NCBI GenBank assembly: GCA_934500835.1
Contig: CAKSTR010000019.1
Coordinates: forward strand, 1-30,138
Direction: 5' to 3'
Length of the DNA: 30,138 bases
Source: an uncultured Paracoccaceae bacterium
GTDB taxonomy: Bacteria > Pseudomonadota > Alphaproteobacteria > Rhodobacterales > Rhodobacteraceae
Part shown: in pieces, positions 1 to 6,660 of the stretch
Layout: each line of letters opens with the position of its first letter
Numbering within the stretch: the stretch's first letter is position 1
Program-made: the position numbers and the translations under genes
The notes under the pieces: generated by a model
The model's database searches: none
What the model was told of the DNA's origin: nothing
The model's input: the letters and a program-made list of their open reading frames with translations, nothing else

Positions 1-136
1 TGGACACAAAAACAACAGATCCGCCAATCTCTTGGCGCATCCTGCAGCCTTGCCTCCGGTAGTCCTTGCGAAGATCTTTCGCTTCGCTTCCCTCCGCTTC
101 CGTCGCCTCGCAGCGTCTTCCGCTTCGGTGAGGGGG
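1..136 (-). other. Leader of a stable RNA transcript, probably an rRNA operon continuing off the left edge
   Basis: This region lies directly downstream of the promoter at 137-165 and contains no plausible start codon with a ribosome site. Read on the minus strand it is purine-rich with repeated GAAGCG-type words. Near the left edge it carries a hairpin at 22-37 (CGCCAA stem, GAGA loop of the GNRA type, TTGGCG). The last bases before the edge are T-rich (TTGTTTTTGTGTCCA). A GC-rich start region, a structured leader and no ORF are what is seen ahead of 16S rRNA in this family. The 16S gene itself is not in the window, so the identity of the downstream RNA is inference; a tRNA or another stable RNA is possible. 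Confidence 0.45.
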
Positions 137-165
137 TATCTATGGCTCTGCGTCGGGGGCTGCAA
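137..165 (-). promoter_or_regulatory. Strong sigma-70-type promoter, stable-RNA style
   Basis: On the minus strand a -35 box TTGCAG (160-165) is separated by exactly 17 bases from a -10 box TAGATA (137-142). It is followed by a GC-rich stretch (CCCCCTCACCG), as expected for a growth-rate-regulated stable RNA promoter. Upstream (170-215) the DNA is unusually A/T-rich for this genome, resembling an UP element, and contains an inverted repeat GAAAAAT/ATTTTTC (187-193 and 209-215). The promoter points away from msrQ toward the left edge. Box positions are read directly; assignment to an rRNA operon is inferred. Confidence 0.6.
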
Positions 166-265
166 GTAGAAAATGTGACGAAAGTCGAAAAATCTTTCGG
201 GCGGTCAAATTTTTCCAGGAATCAGGCAGGGTTGCGCAACTCTCGGGCCGATTTGGGGGTGCCGG

Positions 266-282
266 GGGCAACTTTCTTGCCC
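266..282 (-). terminator. Possible terminator hairpin after msrQ
   Basis: The minus strand reads GGGCAA-GAAAG-TTGCCC about 20 bases after the msrQ stop codon. The stem is six pairs with no clear T tract, so it could be a weak or Rho-assisted end, or chance. Nothing else gene-like is seen between 166 and 302. Confidence 0.25.
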
Positions 283-302
283 GCAATCGGGACAGCCCCG
301 GT

Positions 303-920
303 TCAGATTCGACGCCGCGCCCGCGAAAGACCGGGAATCGGCGCCCGGATCGCCAGCAGGACCACCGCAAGCGCGGCATAGATCACCAGCTCGGCCGTCC
401 AGACCCGGCTGAGAATCACGAAATGCAGCAGTGCCAGCGCCAGTGCGGGATAGGCCAGCCGATGCAGCCGCCGCCAGCCGGCAGGCCCCATCCCCCGGAT
501 CGCCGCATTGGAAGAGGTCACCGCCAGCGGCACCAGGCACAGGAACCCGGCCATCCCCAGCAGGATATAGGGCCGCTTCGCGATGTCCGCCCAGATCTGC
601 GGCCAGCGCAGCCCCATGTCGGGCCAAAGCCAGACCGTCAGATGCAACGCGGCATAGAAGAAGGCCAGCAGCCCAAGCGCCCGGCGATGCTTCAGCAGGT
701 TCAGCCCCATCCGCCGCAGCGGCGTTACCGCCAGCGATGCCAGCAAGAACCGCAGCGCCCATTCGCCAAGGCTGCGCTCGGTCACCTTGGCGGGGTCCGG
801 GCCAAGCGCGTTTGCCAGAACCTGCCAGGCCAGCCAGAAGAACGGCAGCGCGCCCGCGGCGTAGACCGCCCATGCCGGCAGCCGGCGCGCCAGCCCGTTC
901 ACCCGGTCGGCCGGTGTCAT
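303..920 (-). CDS. msrQ: MsrQ, heme-binding membrane subunit of the periplasmic methionine sulfoxide reductase
   Basis: A 205-residue integral membrane b-type cytochrome of the ferric-reductase-like (YedZ/MsrQ) family. It passes electrons from the quinone pool or flavin to MsrP for repair of oxidised methionines in periplasmic proteins. Several hydrophobic helices are visible. Histidines sit where heme ligands are expected (HRRALGLLAFFYAALHL and HRLAYPALALALLHF). The ATG at 920 overlaps the msrP stop codon by one base (TGATG), so the two genes are translationally coupled. An upstream in-frame extension exists but runs inside msrP and is rejected. The length is normal for the family. Confidence 0.93.
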   Translation of the reverse strand: MTPADRVNGLARRLPAWAVYAAGALPFFWLAWQVLANALGPDPAKVTERSLGEWALRFLLASLAVTPLRRMGLNLLKHRRALGLLAFFYAALHLTVWLWPDMGLRWPQIWADIAKRPYILLGMAGFLCLVPLAVTSSNAAIRGMGPAGWRRLHRLAYPALALALLHFVILSRVWTAELVIYAALAVVLLAIRAPIPGLSRARRRI

Positions 921-1837
921 CAGTAGTCCACCGCCAGATCCTGCCCGGCATACATCTGCGCCACATAGGCGCCATAGCCGTTGAACTTCACGGTATCTAT
1001 ACGGGGGGCAAAGAAGCTGCCGCCGATCCTGCGCTCTGTGGCCTGACTCCACCGCGGATGGTCCACCTCGGGGTTCACATTGGCATAGAAGCCGTATTCC
1101 TGCGGCTGCAGCGTCTGCCAGGTCGTAACGGGCTGGCGGTCGGTCAACGTGATCCGCACCACCGACTTGATCGACTTGAATCCGTATTTCCATGGCACGA
1201 CCAGCCGGATCGGCGCGCCGTTCTGGTTCGGCAGGGTCTCGCCGTAAAGCCCGGTGGCAAGAATCGTCAGCGGGTTCATCGCCTCGTCCAGCCGCAGGCC
1301 CTCGCGGTAGGGCCAGGTGATGAAGGGGCTGCCCTGCCCGGGCATCTGATCGGGCCGCAGCACGGTCTCAAAGGCCACATACTTCGCCCCCGGCTGCACG
1401 CCGACCCGATCCAGCAGCCCCGCCAGAGGAAAGCCGATCCAGGGGATCACCATGCTCCAGGCCTCGACACAGCGCAGCCGGTAGATGCGCTCCTCCAGCG
1501 GCTGGTCCTTCACCACATCGGCCAAATCATAGCTGCCCGGCCGGTCCACCATGCCGTCGATCGCCACCGCCCAGGGATCGGTGACGAAGCCCCCCGAATA
1601 GGCCGCCGGATCGCCCTTGCCCGTGCCGAATTCATAGAAGTTGTTGTAGCCGGCGATGTCTTCCAGCGTATTCACCGGCTCATCGGTGGAATAGGCGCTT
1701 GGCTGCGCCGCGATCTTCGCCCACACGGGCGAGGCGACCAGCCCCGCGACCCCCGCCAGCAACGCACGACGAGACAGGAATTCCCTCTGCGGCGTCACAT
1801 CCGACCAGCGCAGATCGGCGCGAAAACGGCCTTTCAT
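920..1837 (-). CDS. msrP: MsrP, molybdopterin catalytic subunit of periplasmic methionine sulfoxide reductase
   Basis: A 305-residue protein of the sulfite-oxidase/YedY fold carrying molybdopterin cofactor. It reduces methionine sulfoxide in exported proteins using electrons from MsrQ. The N-terminus has a twin-arginine type signal ([12 protein letters not shown], ending near SPVWA). The family core is visible, with the Mo-ligand cysteine in [15 protein letters not shown] followed by [11 protein letters not shown]. The start is set at 1837 because a clear GGAGGT lies six bases ahead. An ATG 21 bases upstream is in frame, but that ribosome site falls within the extension. A candidate promoter (TGAACG, 16 bases, TAGGCT) lies about 40 bases upstream. 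It forms a two-gene operon with msrQ. Confidence 0.93.
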   Translation of the reverse strand: MKGRFRADLRWSDVTPQREFLSRRALLAGVAGLVASPVWAKIAAQPSAYSTDEPVNTLEDIAGYNNFYEFGTGKGDPAAYSGGFVTDPWAVAIDGMVDRPGSYDLADVVKDQPLEERIYRLRCVEAWSMVIPWIGFPLAGLLDRVGVQPGAKYVAFETVLRPDQMPGQGSPFITWPYREGLRLDEAMNPLTILATGLYGETLPNQNGAPIRLVVPWKYGFKSIKSVVRITLTDRQPVTTWQTLQPQEYGFYANVNPEVDHPRWSQATERRIGGSFFAPRIDTVKFNGYGAYVAQMYAGQDLAVDY

Positions 1838-1944
1838 GGCAACCTCCATTTTCGGCAAGCCTAGCCGAAGATGGCTGCACGTTCAGGAAAGTTGCGCGGC
1901 CTCACGCAGCTGTGCTTGCCCCGCGAGACCGGCGTGAGCCGGGA

Positions 1945-2112
1945 TCAGACCTCGCGCCCGCGCTCGATCCGCAGGAACTGCACCAGACGGGACTTGCCCG
2001 CCTCGCCCCGCGGCCGGTGCCAGGTTTCGCGCGCCGTGCGCGCCAGCCGCAGGAAATGCTTCACGCGGCTGCCGGTGGTTCCCTTGCGGTGATCCGCCAG
2101 ATGTTTGGTCAT
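1945..2112 (-). CDS. Small basic protein of unknown function, coupled to queG
   Basis: A 55-residue ORF rich in Arg and Lys, with a helical-looking middle ([17 protein letters not shown]) and no cysteine, signal peptide or membrane segment. Its ATG overlaps the queG stop codon in an ATGA arrangement. A very good ribosome site (AAGGAGG, about nine bases upstream) lies inside the end of queG. These two signs, rather than homology, support it as a real gene. I do not recognise the family. The strong basic charge would fit nucleic-acid or ribosome contact, but that is speculation. An overlapping longer reading frame here (up to 2500) is a shadow of queG. Confidence 0.6.
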   Translation of the reverse strand: MTKHLADHRKGTTGSRVKHFLRLARTARETWHRPRGEAGKSRLVQFLRIERGREV

Positions 2113-3215
2113 GGTTCGAATCCTCCTTCCGGTGGACGATCACCATAGCACGGATCGGCCCCCCGCCCCACCCCTTCATCCTGCAGGTGCGAAAGCCGGT
2201 CCAGGGCCCAGCCCGCCGCCTCGGCCACCGCCGTATCGGCATCCTGCAACAGCGCCTGCGCCACGGGGGCAAGCGAGGGCAGCCCGGAGTTGCCGATGGC
2301 ATAAAGCACATTGCGCACCATCCGGTCGCGGCCGATCCGCTTGATCGGGCTGCCGGCAAACCGGGCTCGGAACGCGGCGTCGTCCAGCGCCGCCAGCTCG
2401 GCAAGCTCGGGCGCGCCGACACGCGGCTGATAGCCGATCTCCTGCGCGGCCACCGCGAACTTGTTCCACGGGCAGGCGGCCAGACAATCGTCGCAGCCAT
2501 AGATCCGGTTGCCCAGCAGGGCGCGCAACTCCGGCTCGACCGGCCCCTTGTGCTCGATGGTCAGATAGGAAATGCAGCGCCGCGCATCCAGCTGGTAAGG
2601 CGCCGGAAAGGCCGCCGTCGGACAGGCGTCCAGGCAGGCCCGGCAGGTGCCGCAATGGCTGACCTCCGGCGCATCGGGCGGCAGATCCAGCGTGGTGAAG
2701 ATCGACCCGAGGAAGAACCAGCTGCCCAGATCGCGGCTCAGCAGATTGGTGTGCTTGCCCTGCCAGCCCAGCCCCGCCGCCTGCGCAAGGGGCTTCTCCA
2801 TCACCGGCGCGGTATCGACGAAAACCTTGATCTCGGCCCCTGCCCCGGCCTTCGCCGCCGCGTCGATCAGCCAGCGCCCCAGCCGCTTCAGGCGCCGCTT
2901 GACCAGATCGTGATAGTCCTTGCCCTGCGCATAGCAGCTGACCACCCCGCGGTCCGGCCAGCCCAGCGCCTCGGTCGGGTCGGTCCCGGGCGTATAGACC
3001 TCGGCCAGCATGATCACCGATTTCGCCTCGGGCCACAGCGCCGCAGCCGACCCGCGCCAGCCCTCGCGCTCGGCCATCCAGCCCATCTGGCCGTGCCGCC
3101 CGGCCTCCAGAAACTCCCGCAGCCGCACCGCGGTCCCCGGCACCGCATCCGGCCGGCAGACACCCATCGCCGAGAACCCTTCGGCAATGGCCTGCGCCTG
3201 CAAAAGCCCCTTCAC
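2109..3215 (-). CDS. queG: QueG, epoxyqueuosine reductase
   Basis: Cobalamin-dependent iron-sulfur enzyme that converts epoxyqueuosine to queuosine at position 34 of tRNAs with GUN anticodons, the last step of queuosine synthesis. Visible are the catalytic-region motif [12 protein letters not shown], two [4Fe-4S] ferredoxin motifs ([12 protein letters not shown] and [11 protein letters not shown]), and a C-terminal HEAT-like repeat ([12 protein letters not shown]). The start is placed at a GTG at 3215, which gives an N-terminus of usual length just before [16 protein letters not shown] at 3275 is also in frame but would translate through the palindromic element at 3239-3256 and overlap the upstream gene. 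No strong ribosome site marks either start. The family call is secure and the start is uncertain. Confidence 0.9.
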   Translation of the reverse strand: MKGLLQAQAIAEGFSAMGVCRPDAVPGTAVRLREFLEAGRHGQMGWMAEREGWRGSAAALWPEAKSVIMLAEVYTPGTDPTEALGWPDRGVVSCYAQGKDYHDLVKRRLKRLGRWLIDAAAKAGAGAEIKVFVDTAPVMEKPLAQAAGLGWQGKHTNLLSRDLGSWFFLGSIFTTLDLPPDAPEVSHCGTCRACLDACPTAAFPAPYQLDARRCISYLTIEHKGPVEPELRALLGNRIYGCDDCLAACPWNKFAVAAQEIGYQPRVGAPELAELAALDDAAFRARFAGSPIKRIGRDRMVRNVLYAIGNSGLPSLAPVAQALLQDADTAVAEAAGWALDRLSHLQDEGVGRGADPCYGDRPPEGGFEP

Positions 3216-3238
3216 TTTGGCCGAAATATCCCGGGGGT

Positions 3239-3256
3239 CCGGGGGCTGGCCCCCGG
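3239..3256. repeat. GC-rich palindromic intergenic element
   Basis: A perfect inverted repeat, CCGGGGG-CTGG-CCCCCGG, sits nine bases beyond the stop codon of the GST gene and is followed on the minus strand by GGACCCCCGGGATATTT. From memory, elements of this shape are frequent between genes in Rhodobacteraceae and may act as mRNA ends or stabilisers. If queG starts at 3215 the element is fully intergenic. Confidence 0.55.
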
Positions 3257-3264
3257 CCCCTGCG

Positions 3265-3930
3265 TCAGAAATCAAGGTCGGTATAGTGCCGCGGCGGGGG
3301 GAACCCCGGCACCTGATCGGCCAAAAGCGGGCGGAAGGACGGGCGCGACTTGATCTTCGCGTACCAGTCCTTCACCACCGCATGCCGGTTCCAGTCCACA
3401 TCGCTGATGTAATCAAGGCTGGACAGATGCGCCGCCGCGGTAAAATCGGCCAGCGTCATGTCGTTCCCGGCCAGCCAGCGACGCTGGTCCAGAAGCCACG
3501 CCAGATAGTCCAGATGGTACTTGATCCGCGACGCGCCGGTCTTGACGTTCTTTGAATCCGGATAGCCCTGGCCGGTAAGCTTCTTGTTCACCCGCTCGTA
3601 AAGCAGCTTCGACGTCACCTCGTCATGGAACTTGTCGTCGAACCATGCGCACAGCCGCCGCACCTCATAGCGCGACTCGGCATCGCGCGGCATCAGCGCG
3701 GGGTTTGGCGCCACCTCTTCCAGATATTCGCAGATCGCCTGGCTTTCGCTGAAGGTCCGGCTCTCCATCCGCAGCACCGGCACCTTGCCCGCCGGGTTGC
3801 GCCGCAGGAAGTCGGGCGACGGCTCCCAATACCGTTCCTCCACCAGCTCCACCTCGATCCGCTTTTCGGCAAGGGTCAGTCGGACCTTGCGGCAGAAAGG
3901 TGAAAGCGGGGCGTGATAAAGGCGGTTCAT
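3265..3930 (-). CDS. Glutathione S-transferase-fold protein, probably FzlA-like
   Basis: A 221-residue two-domain GST. The thioredoxin-like N-domain begins [20 protein letters not shown] and contains the cis-proline region NPAGKVPVL and the glutathione-binding type motif [11 protein letters not shown]; a helical C-domain follows ([22 protein letters not shown]). Alphaproteobacteria carry a conserved GST-fold protein, FzlA, that binds FtsZ and promotes constriction. The order GST-queG close to peptidoglycan genes (mtgA here, uppP 10 kb away) fits that assignment, but the sequence cannot prove FtsZ binding. The alternative is an ordinary detoxifying GST. The start ATG at 3930 fits the domain start; the ribosome site is weak. 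Confidence 0.8.
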   Translation of the reverse strand: MNRLYHAPLSPFCRKVRLTLAEKRIEVELVEERYWEPSPDFLRRNPAGKVPVLRMESRTFSESQAICEYLEEVAPNPALMPRDAESRYEVRRLCAWFDDKFHDEVTSKLLYERVNKKLTGQGYPDSKNVKTGASRIKYHLDYLAWLLDQRRWLAGNDMTLADFTAAAHLSSLDYISDVDWNRHAVVKDWYAKIKSRPSFRPLLADQVPGFPPPRHYTDLDF

Positions 3931-3996
3931 GACTGGTATCCCATAACTTGCACATACCTAGCCCCCGGGACGCCCTGCGGCAATCCCCGGGTCCGG

Positions 3997-4743
3997 TCAG
4001 CGCTCGAAACAGGCGGAACGGCCGTCGGCTGCGATGGTCTCGGCCCCCGAAAGGATCTGACGCGCCCGCTTGCGGACGAAATCCGTCGGCTTCGAGGCTG
4101 ACCGCTCCTTGGGGTTTGGCAGCACGGCCGCCAGCCGCGCCGCCTGTGTGCCGGTCAGGTCTTTCGCATCGACGCCGAAGTAGTGCTGCGCCGCCGCCTG
4201 CACCCCGAAGACGCCTTCGCCGAACTCGGCCACGTTCAGATAGACCTCAAGAATGCGCCGCTTGGTCCAGACCAGCTCCACTGCCGGAGTCAGCACCGCC
4301 TCCATCGCCTTGCGCAGCCAGCTGCGCCCCTGCCACAGCAGCACGTTCTTCGTCACCTGCTGCGACAGGGTCGAGGCCCCCCTGTTGCCCCCTTCGGCAA
4401 TCGCGGCCCGGATCGCCCCCATGTCAAAGCCCCAGTGGTTGCAGAAATTCGCATCCTCCGCCGCCACCACGGCCCGCGCCATCACCGGGGCGATGTCCTC
4501 CATCGGCACCCAGTCCTTCTGGATCCCGCCCAGCCGGATCGATTCCGAGATCTGGTACAGGTTGATCGGGGGCGGCACGAGGCTGAAGATCAGGATCAGC
4601 AAGGCATAGAACCCCGCGACCCCGCCAAGGATGCGGCCCGTCCAGCGCACCGCCTTCCGCCGCCACGAGACGACGGGCGCGCGGGCGACTTTCGCCTTGC
4701 GGCTGCGCGGCTTCTTCGCCGGGGTGTCTGGGGTCTCGGCCAT
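3997..4743 (-). CDS. mtgA: MtgA, monofunctional peptidoglycan glycosyltransferase
   Basis: A 248-residue inner-membrane enzyme that polymerises lipid II into glycan strands. It has a short basic cytoplasmic tail, one membrane anchor (about residues 36-56, GGVAGFYALLILIFSLV) and a GT51 domain. GT51 motifs are present: EDANFCNHWGFD with catalytic Glu96, GASTLSQQVTKN, KRRILEVYLNVAEFG and the closing AARLAAVLPNP. There is no transpeptidase domain, which separates it from class A PBPs, and the length is normal. It lies 66 bases ahead of the GST/FzlA-like gene on the same strand, and a GC-rich inverted repeat (CCCGGG arms) sits in that gap. Confidence 0.93.
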   Translation of the reverse strand: MAETPDTPAKKPRSRKAKVARAPVVSWRRKAVRWTGRILGGVAGFYALLILIFSLVPPPINLYQISESIRLGGIQKDWVPMEDIAPVMARAVVAAEDANFCNHWGFDMGAIRAAIAEGGNRGASTLSQQVTKNVLLWQGRSWLRKAMEAVLTPAVELVWTKRRILEVYLNVAEFGEGVFGVQAAAQHYFGVDAKDLTGTQAARLAAVLPNPKERSASKPTDFVRKRARQILSGAETIAADGRSACFER

Positions 4744-4817
4744 CGGTCAGCTTTGGCCCGAAGCCGGCGTCGCGGTCAAGTCGGGCCGCCACCGGATGCG
4801 GAATGCCTGCACCGTGG

Positions 4818-5177
4818 TCAGGCCGGATCGGACAGGAAGGCATAGATCTTGCGGGTATGTTCCGCGATCTCCCATGTCCCCTTCCAGCCACGCGGCAGCA
4901 TGATCGCATCGCCCGGCCCCAGCGTGCTCTGGCTGCCGTCGATATGGGTCATCACCACTTTTCCCTGCAGGAAATGGCAGAACTCGGCCGCCGCACTGCG
5001 GTCCGCGGCAAAGCGCCCCGGCGTGCATTCCCAGACCCCGATCTCCAGCGCCCCGTCGGGCGAGGTCCAGAGCACATGCGCCGCCTCCTTCTGCCCCGGC
5101 GTCAGCGTTGTCGGCTTGTCTGCCAGGGCCGGCAGCGCGATCCCCGCCAGATCCTTAAACACCGAAAGATCAATCAT
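4818..5177 (-). CDS. Small cupin-domain protein (Cupin_3/DUF861 type)
   Basis: A 119-residue single cupin barrel. The pattern FCHFLQGKVVMTHIDG, then GDAIMLPRGWKGTWEI and RKIYAF, is typical of the DUF861 group that includes ureidoglycine aminohydrolase-like and amine-oxidase-linked cupins. It is tightly coupled to the upstream FAD oxidoreductase. An ATG at 5186 overlaps that gene's stop (ATGA), but the ATG at 5177 has the better-spaced GGGAG/GAGG ribosome site and is preferred. The substrate is unknown; its pairing with the oxidase suggests it handles or senses the imine or aldehyde product. That role is inferred. Confidence 0.8.
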   Translation of the reverse strand: MIDLSVFKDLAGIALPALADKPTTLTPGQKEAAHVLWTSPDGALEIGVWECTPGRFAADRSAAAEFCHFLQGKVVMTHIDGSQSTLGPGDAIMLPRGWKGTWEIAEHTRKIYAFLSDPA

Positions 5178-5182
5178 CGTCC

Positions 5183-6571
5183 TCATCTCCCTGTCAGCCG
5201 GTTGGCCAATGCGGCCAGACGCGAGGTCTTTCGCCCGCCGCCCGCCGCCTCGTTCCGGTCCGCCATGTGATACAGCCAATACATCCCATGCACCCCAAGC
5301 CAGCGGAAGGGCTCCACCTCCCATTTCCGCGGCCGCCGGTTGACCCAGGGAAGCGCGGTCCGCTCGGTCTGCCGCTCCAGCACCAGATCCGCCAGCGTCT
5401 GCCCCGAGAAGTTCGAGGTCGAAACCCCCAGCCCGACATAGCCCCCCGCCCAGCCGATGCCCGTCGCCGGGTCCATCCCGGCCGTCGCGCACCAGTCGCG
5501 CGGCACACCCAGCACCCCGCACCAGGCGTGGTCCAGCTTCAGGCTGCGGGTCTGCGGCAGCATCCGGTAAAGGATCGCCTTCAGCTTCTCGACCGTCTCG
5601 GCCTGGGTCTGCCCGCGCTGATCGGTCTTCGACCCGAAGCGGTACGGCACCCCGCGCCCGCCCATGGCGATCCGCCCCTCGCGCGTGCGCTGCGCATAGC
5701 AATAGGCGTGCGAGGCATCGGCCAGAAGCTGCGACCCCTGCCAGCCGATCTCGGCCCACAGATCGTCAGGCACCGGCTCCGTCACCACGATGGCGCTGTT
5801 CATCGGCAGCCATTCGCGCTCATTCCCCGGAATGCCGTGGGTAAAGCCCTCGGTCGCCCGCACGATCCGCCGGGCCGTCACAACGCCGCGATCCGTCGTC
5901 ACCCGGCCCTTCTCGATCCTCGTGACGGTGGTCTGCTCATGGATCGCCACGCCCTTGCGCTCCACCACTTCGGCCAGCCCGCGGACCAGCTTTGCCGGCT
6001 GCACCCGCGCCACGTCATGCCGCACCAGGGCCCCCTCGGCCCGGTCCACCCGGATACGCGCGGCCGCATCGGCCCCGTCGATCAGCTCCAGGCGCGTGGT
6101 CGGCACCTGCCAGGACATCGCCTCGTCATAGCTTTGCCGAAGCCGTTCCATCTGCGCCGGGGTCTGGGCGAAGGTCAGGCAATCGGTCATCAGGAAATCG
6201 CAGTCGATCCCCTCTTTCTCGGTGACGCGTTTCACCTCGGCAACCGTGGCCCGCAGTTGCCGCGCCCAGTCGATCACCCCCTCGCGCGACCCCGAGGACA
6301 AATAGCGATCCTTGCTCCAGCCGAATTCGCCCGAGCACCAGCCGCCATTGCGCCCCGAGGCGCCAAAGCCCGCAAACTCCTTTTCGACCACGGCAATCGA
6401 AAGTCCCGGCTCCGCCTCTTTCAGATAGTAGGCCGTCCACAACCCGGTGAACCCCGCCCCGACGATGCAGACATCGACCTGAATGTCCCCCGGCAAGGGC
6501 GCGCGATAGCCCGGCACCCCGCCGATGTCGGCATACCAGAACGACACCTCGCCATTCATTTTCACATCCAT
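5183..6571 (-). CDS. FAD-dependent amine/amino-acid oxidoreductase (DAO family)
   Basis: A 462-residue flavoprotein of the DAO superfamily, nearest in layout to gamma-glutamylputrescine oxidase (PuuB/OrdL)-type proteins. It has an N-terminal Rossmann motif (VDVCIVGAGFTGLWTAYYL), the conserved FGASGRNGGWCSG segment, and a C-terminal FAD-contact region near GIGWAGGYVGLGV. It would oxidise a primary or secondary amine or amino acid to an imine. The ATG at 6571 has AAGGGGG about seven bases ahead. It is cotranscribed with the cupin gene, whose reading frame begins at or within a few bases of this stop codon. The exact substrate cannot be read from sequence. It is distinct from the two folate-domain dehydrogenases in the plus-strand cluster. 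Confidence 0.85.
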   Translation of the reverse strand: MDVKMNGEVSFWYADIGGVPGYRAPLPGDIQVDVCIVGAGFTGLWTAYYLKEAEPGLSIAVVEKEFAGFGASGRNGGWCSGEFGWSKDRYLSSGSREGVIDWARQLRATVAEVKRVTEKEGIDCDFLMTDCLTFAQTPAQMERLRQSYDEAMSWQVPTTRLELIDGADAAARIRVDRAEGALVRHDVARVQPAKLVRGLAEVVERKGVAIHEQTTVTRIEKGRVTTDRGVVTARRIVRATEGFTHGIPGNEREWLPMNSAIVVTEPVPDDLWAEIGWQGSQLLADASHAYCYAQRTREGRIAMGGRGVPYRFGSKTDQRGQTQAETVEKLKAILYRMLPQTRSLKLDHAWCGVLGVPRDWCATAGMDPATGIGWAGGYVGLGVSTSNFSGQTLADLVLERQTERTALPWVNRRPRKWEVEPFRWLGVHGMYWLYHMADRNEAAGGGRKTSRLAALANRLTGR

Positions 6572-6620
6572 GATCGCCCCCTTGGCCTTGCCCGAGGATC
6601 ACCCGGTTTGCCCACAAATG

Positions 6621-6642
6621 AAAAGGGCCTCCGAAGAGGCCC
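6621..6642 (-). terminator. Rho-independent terminator of gltB
   Basis: Minus strand: GGGCCTC-TTCG-GAGGCCC-TTTT, a seven-pair stem closed by a UUCG tetraloop and followed by four T residues. It starts 19 bases after the gltB stop codon. Confidence 0.8.
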
Positions 6643-6660
6643 GTTCCATCGGTCTGGCTG

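Noticed and set aside
142..381. A 79-codon plus-strand frame near the left edge
   Set aside because: It overlaps the promoter and msrQ end, has no ribosome site and no domain.
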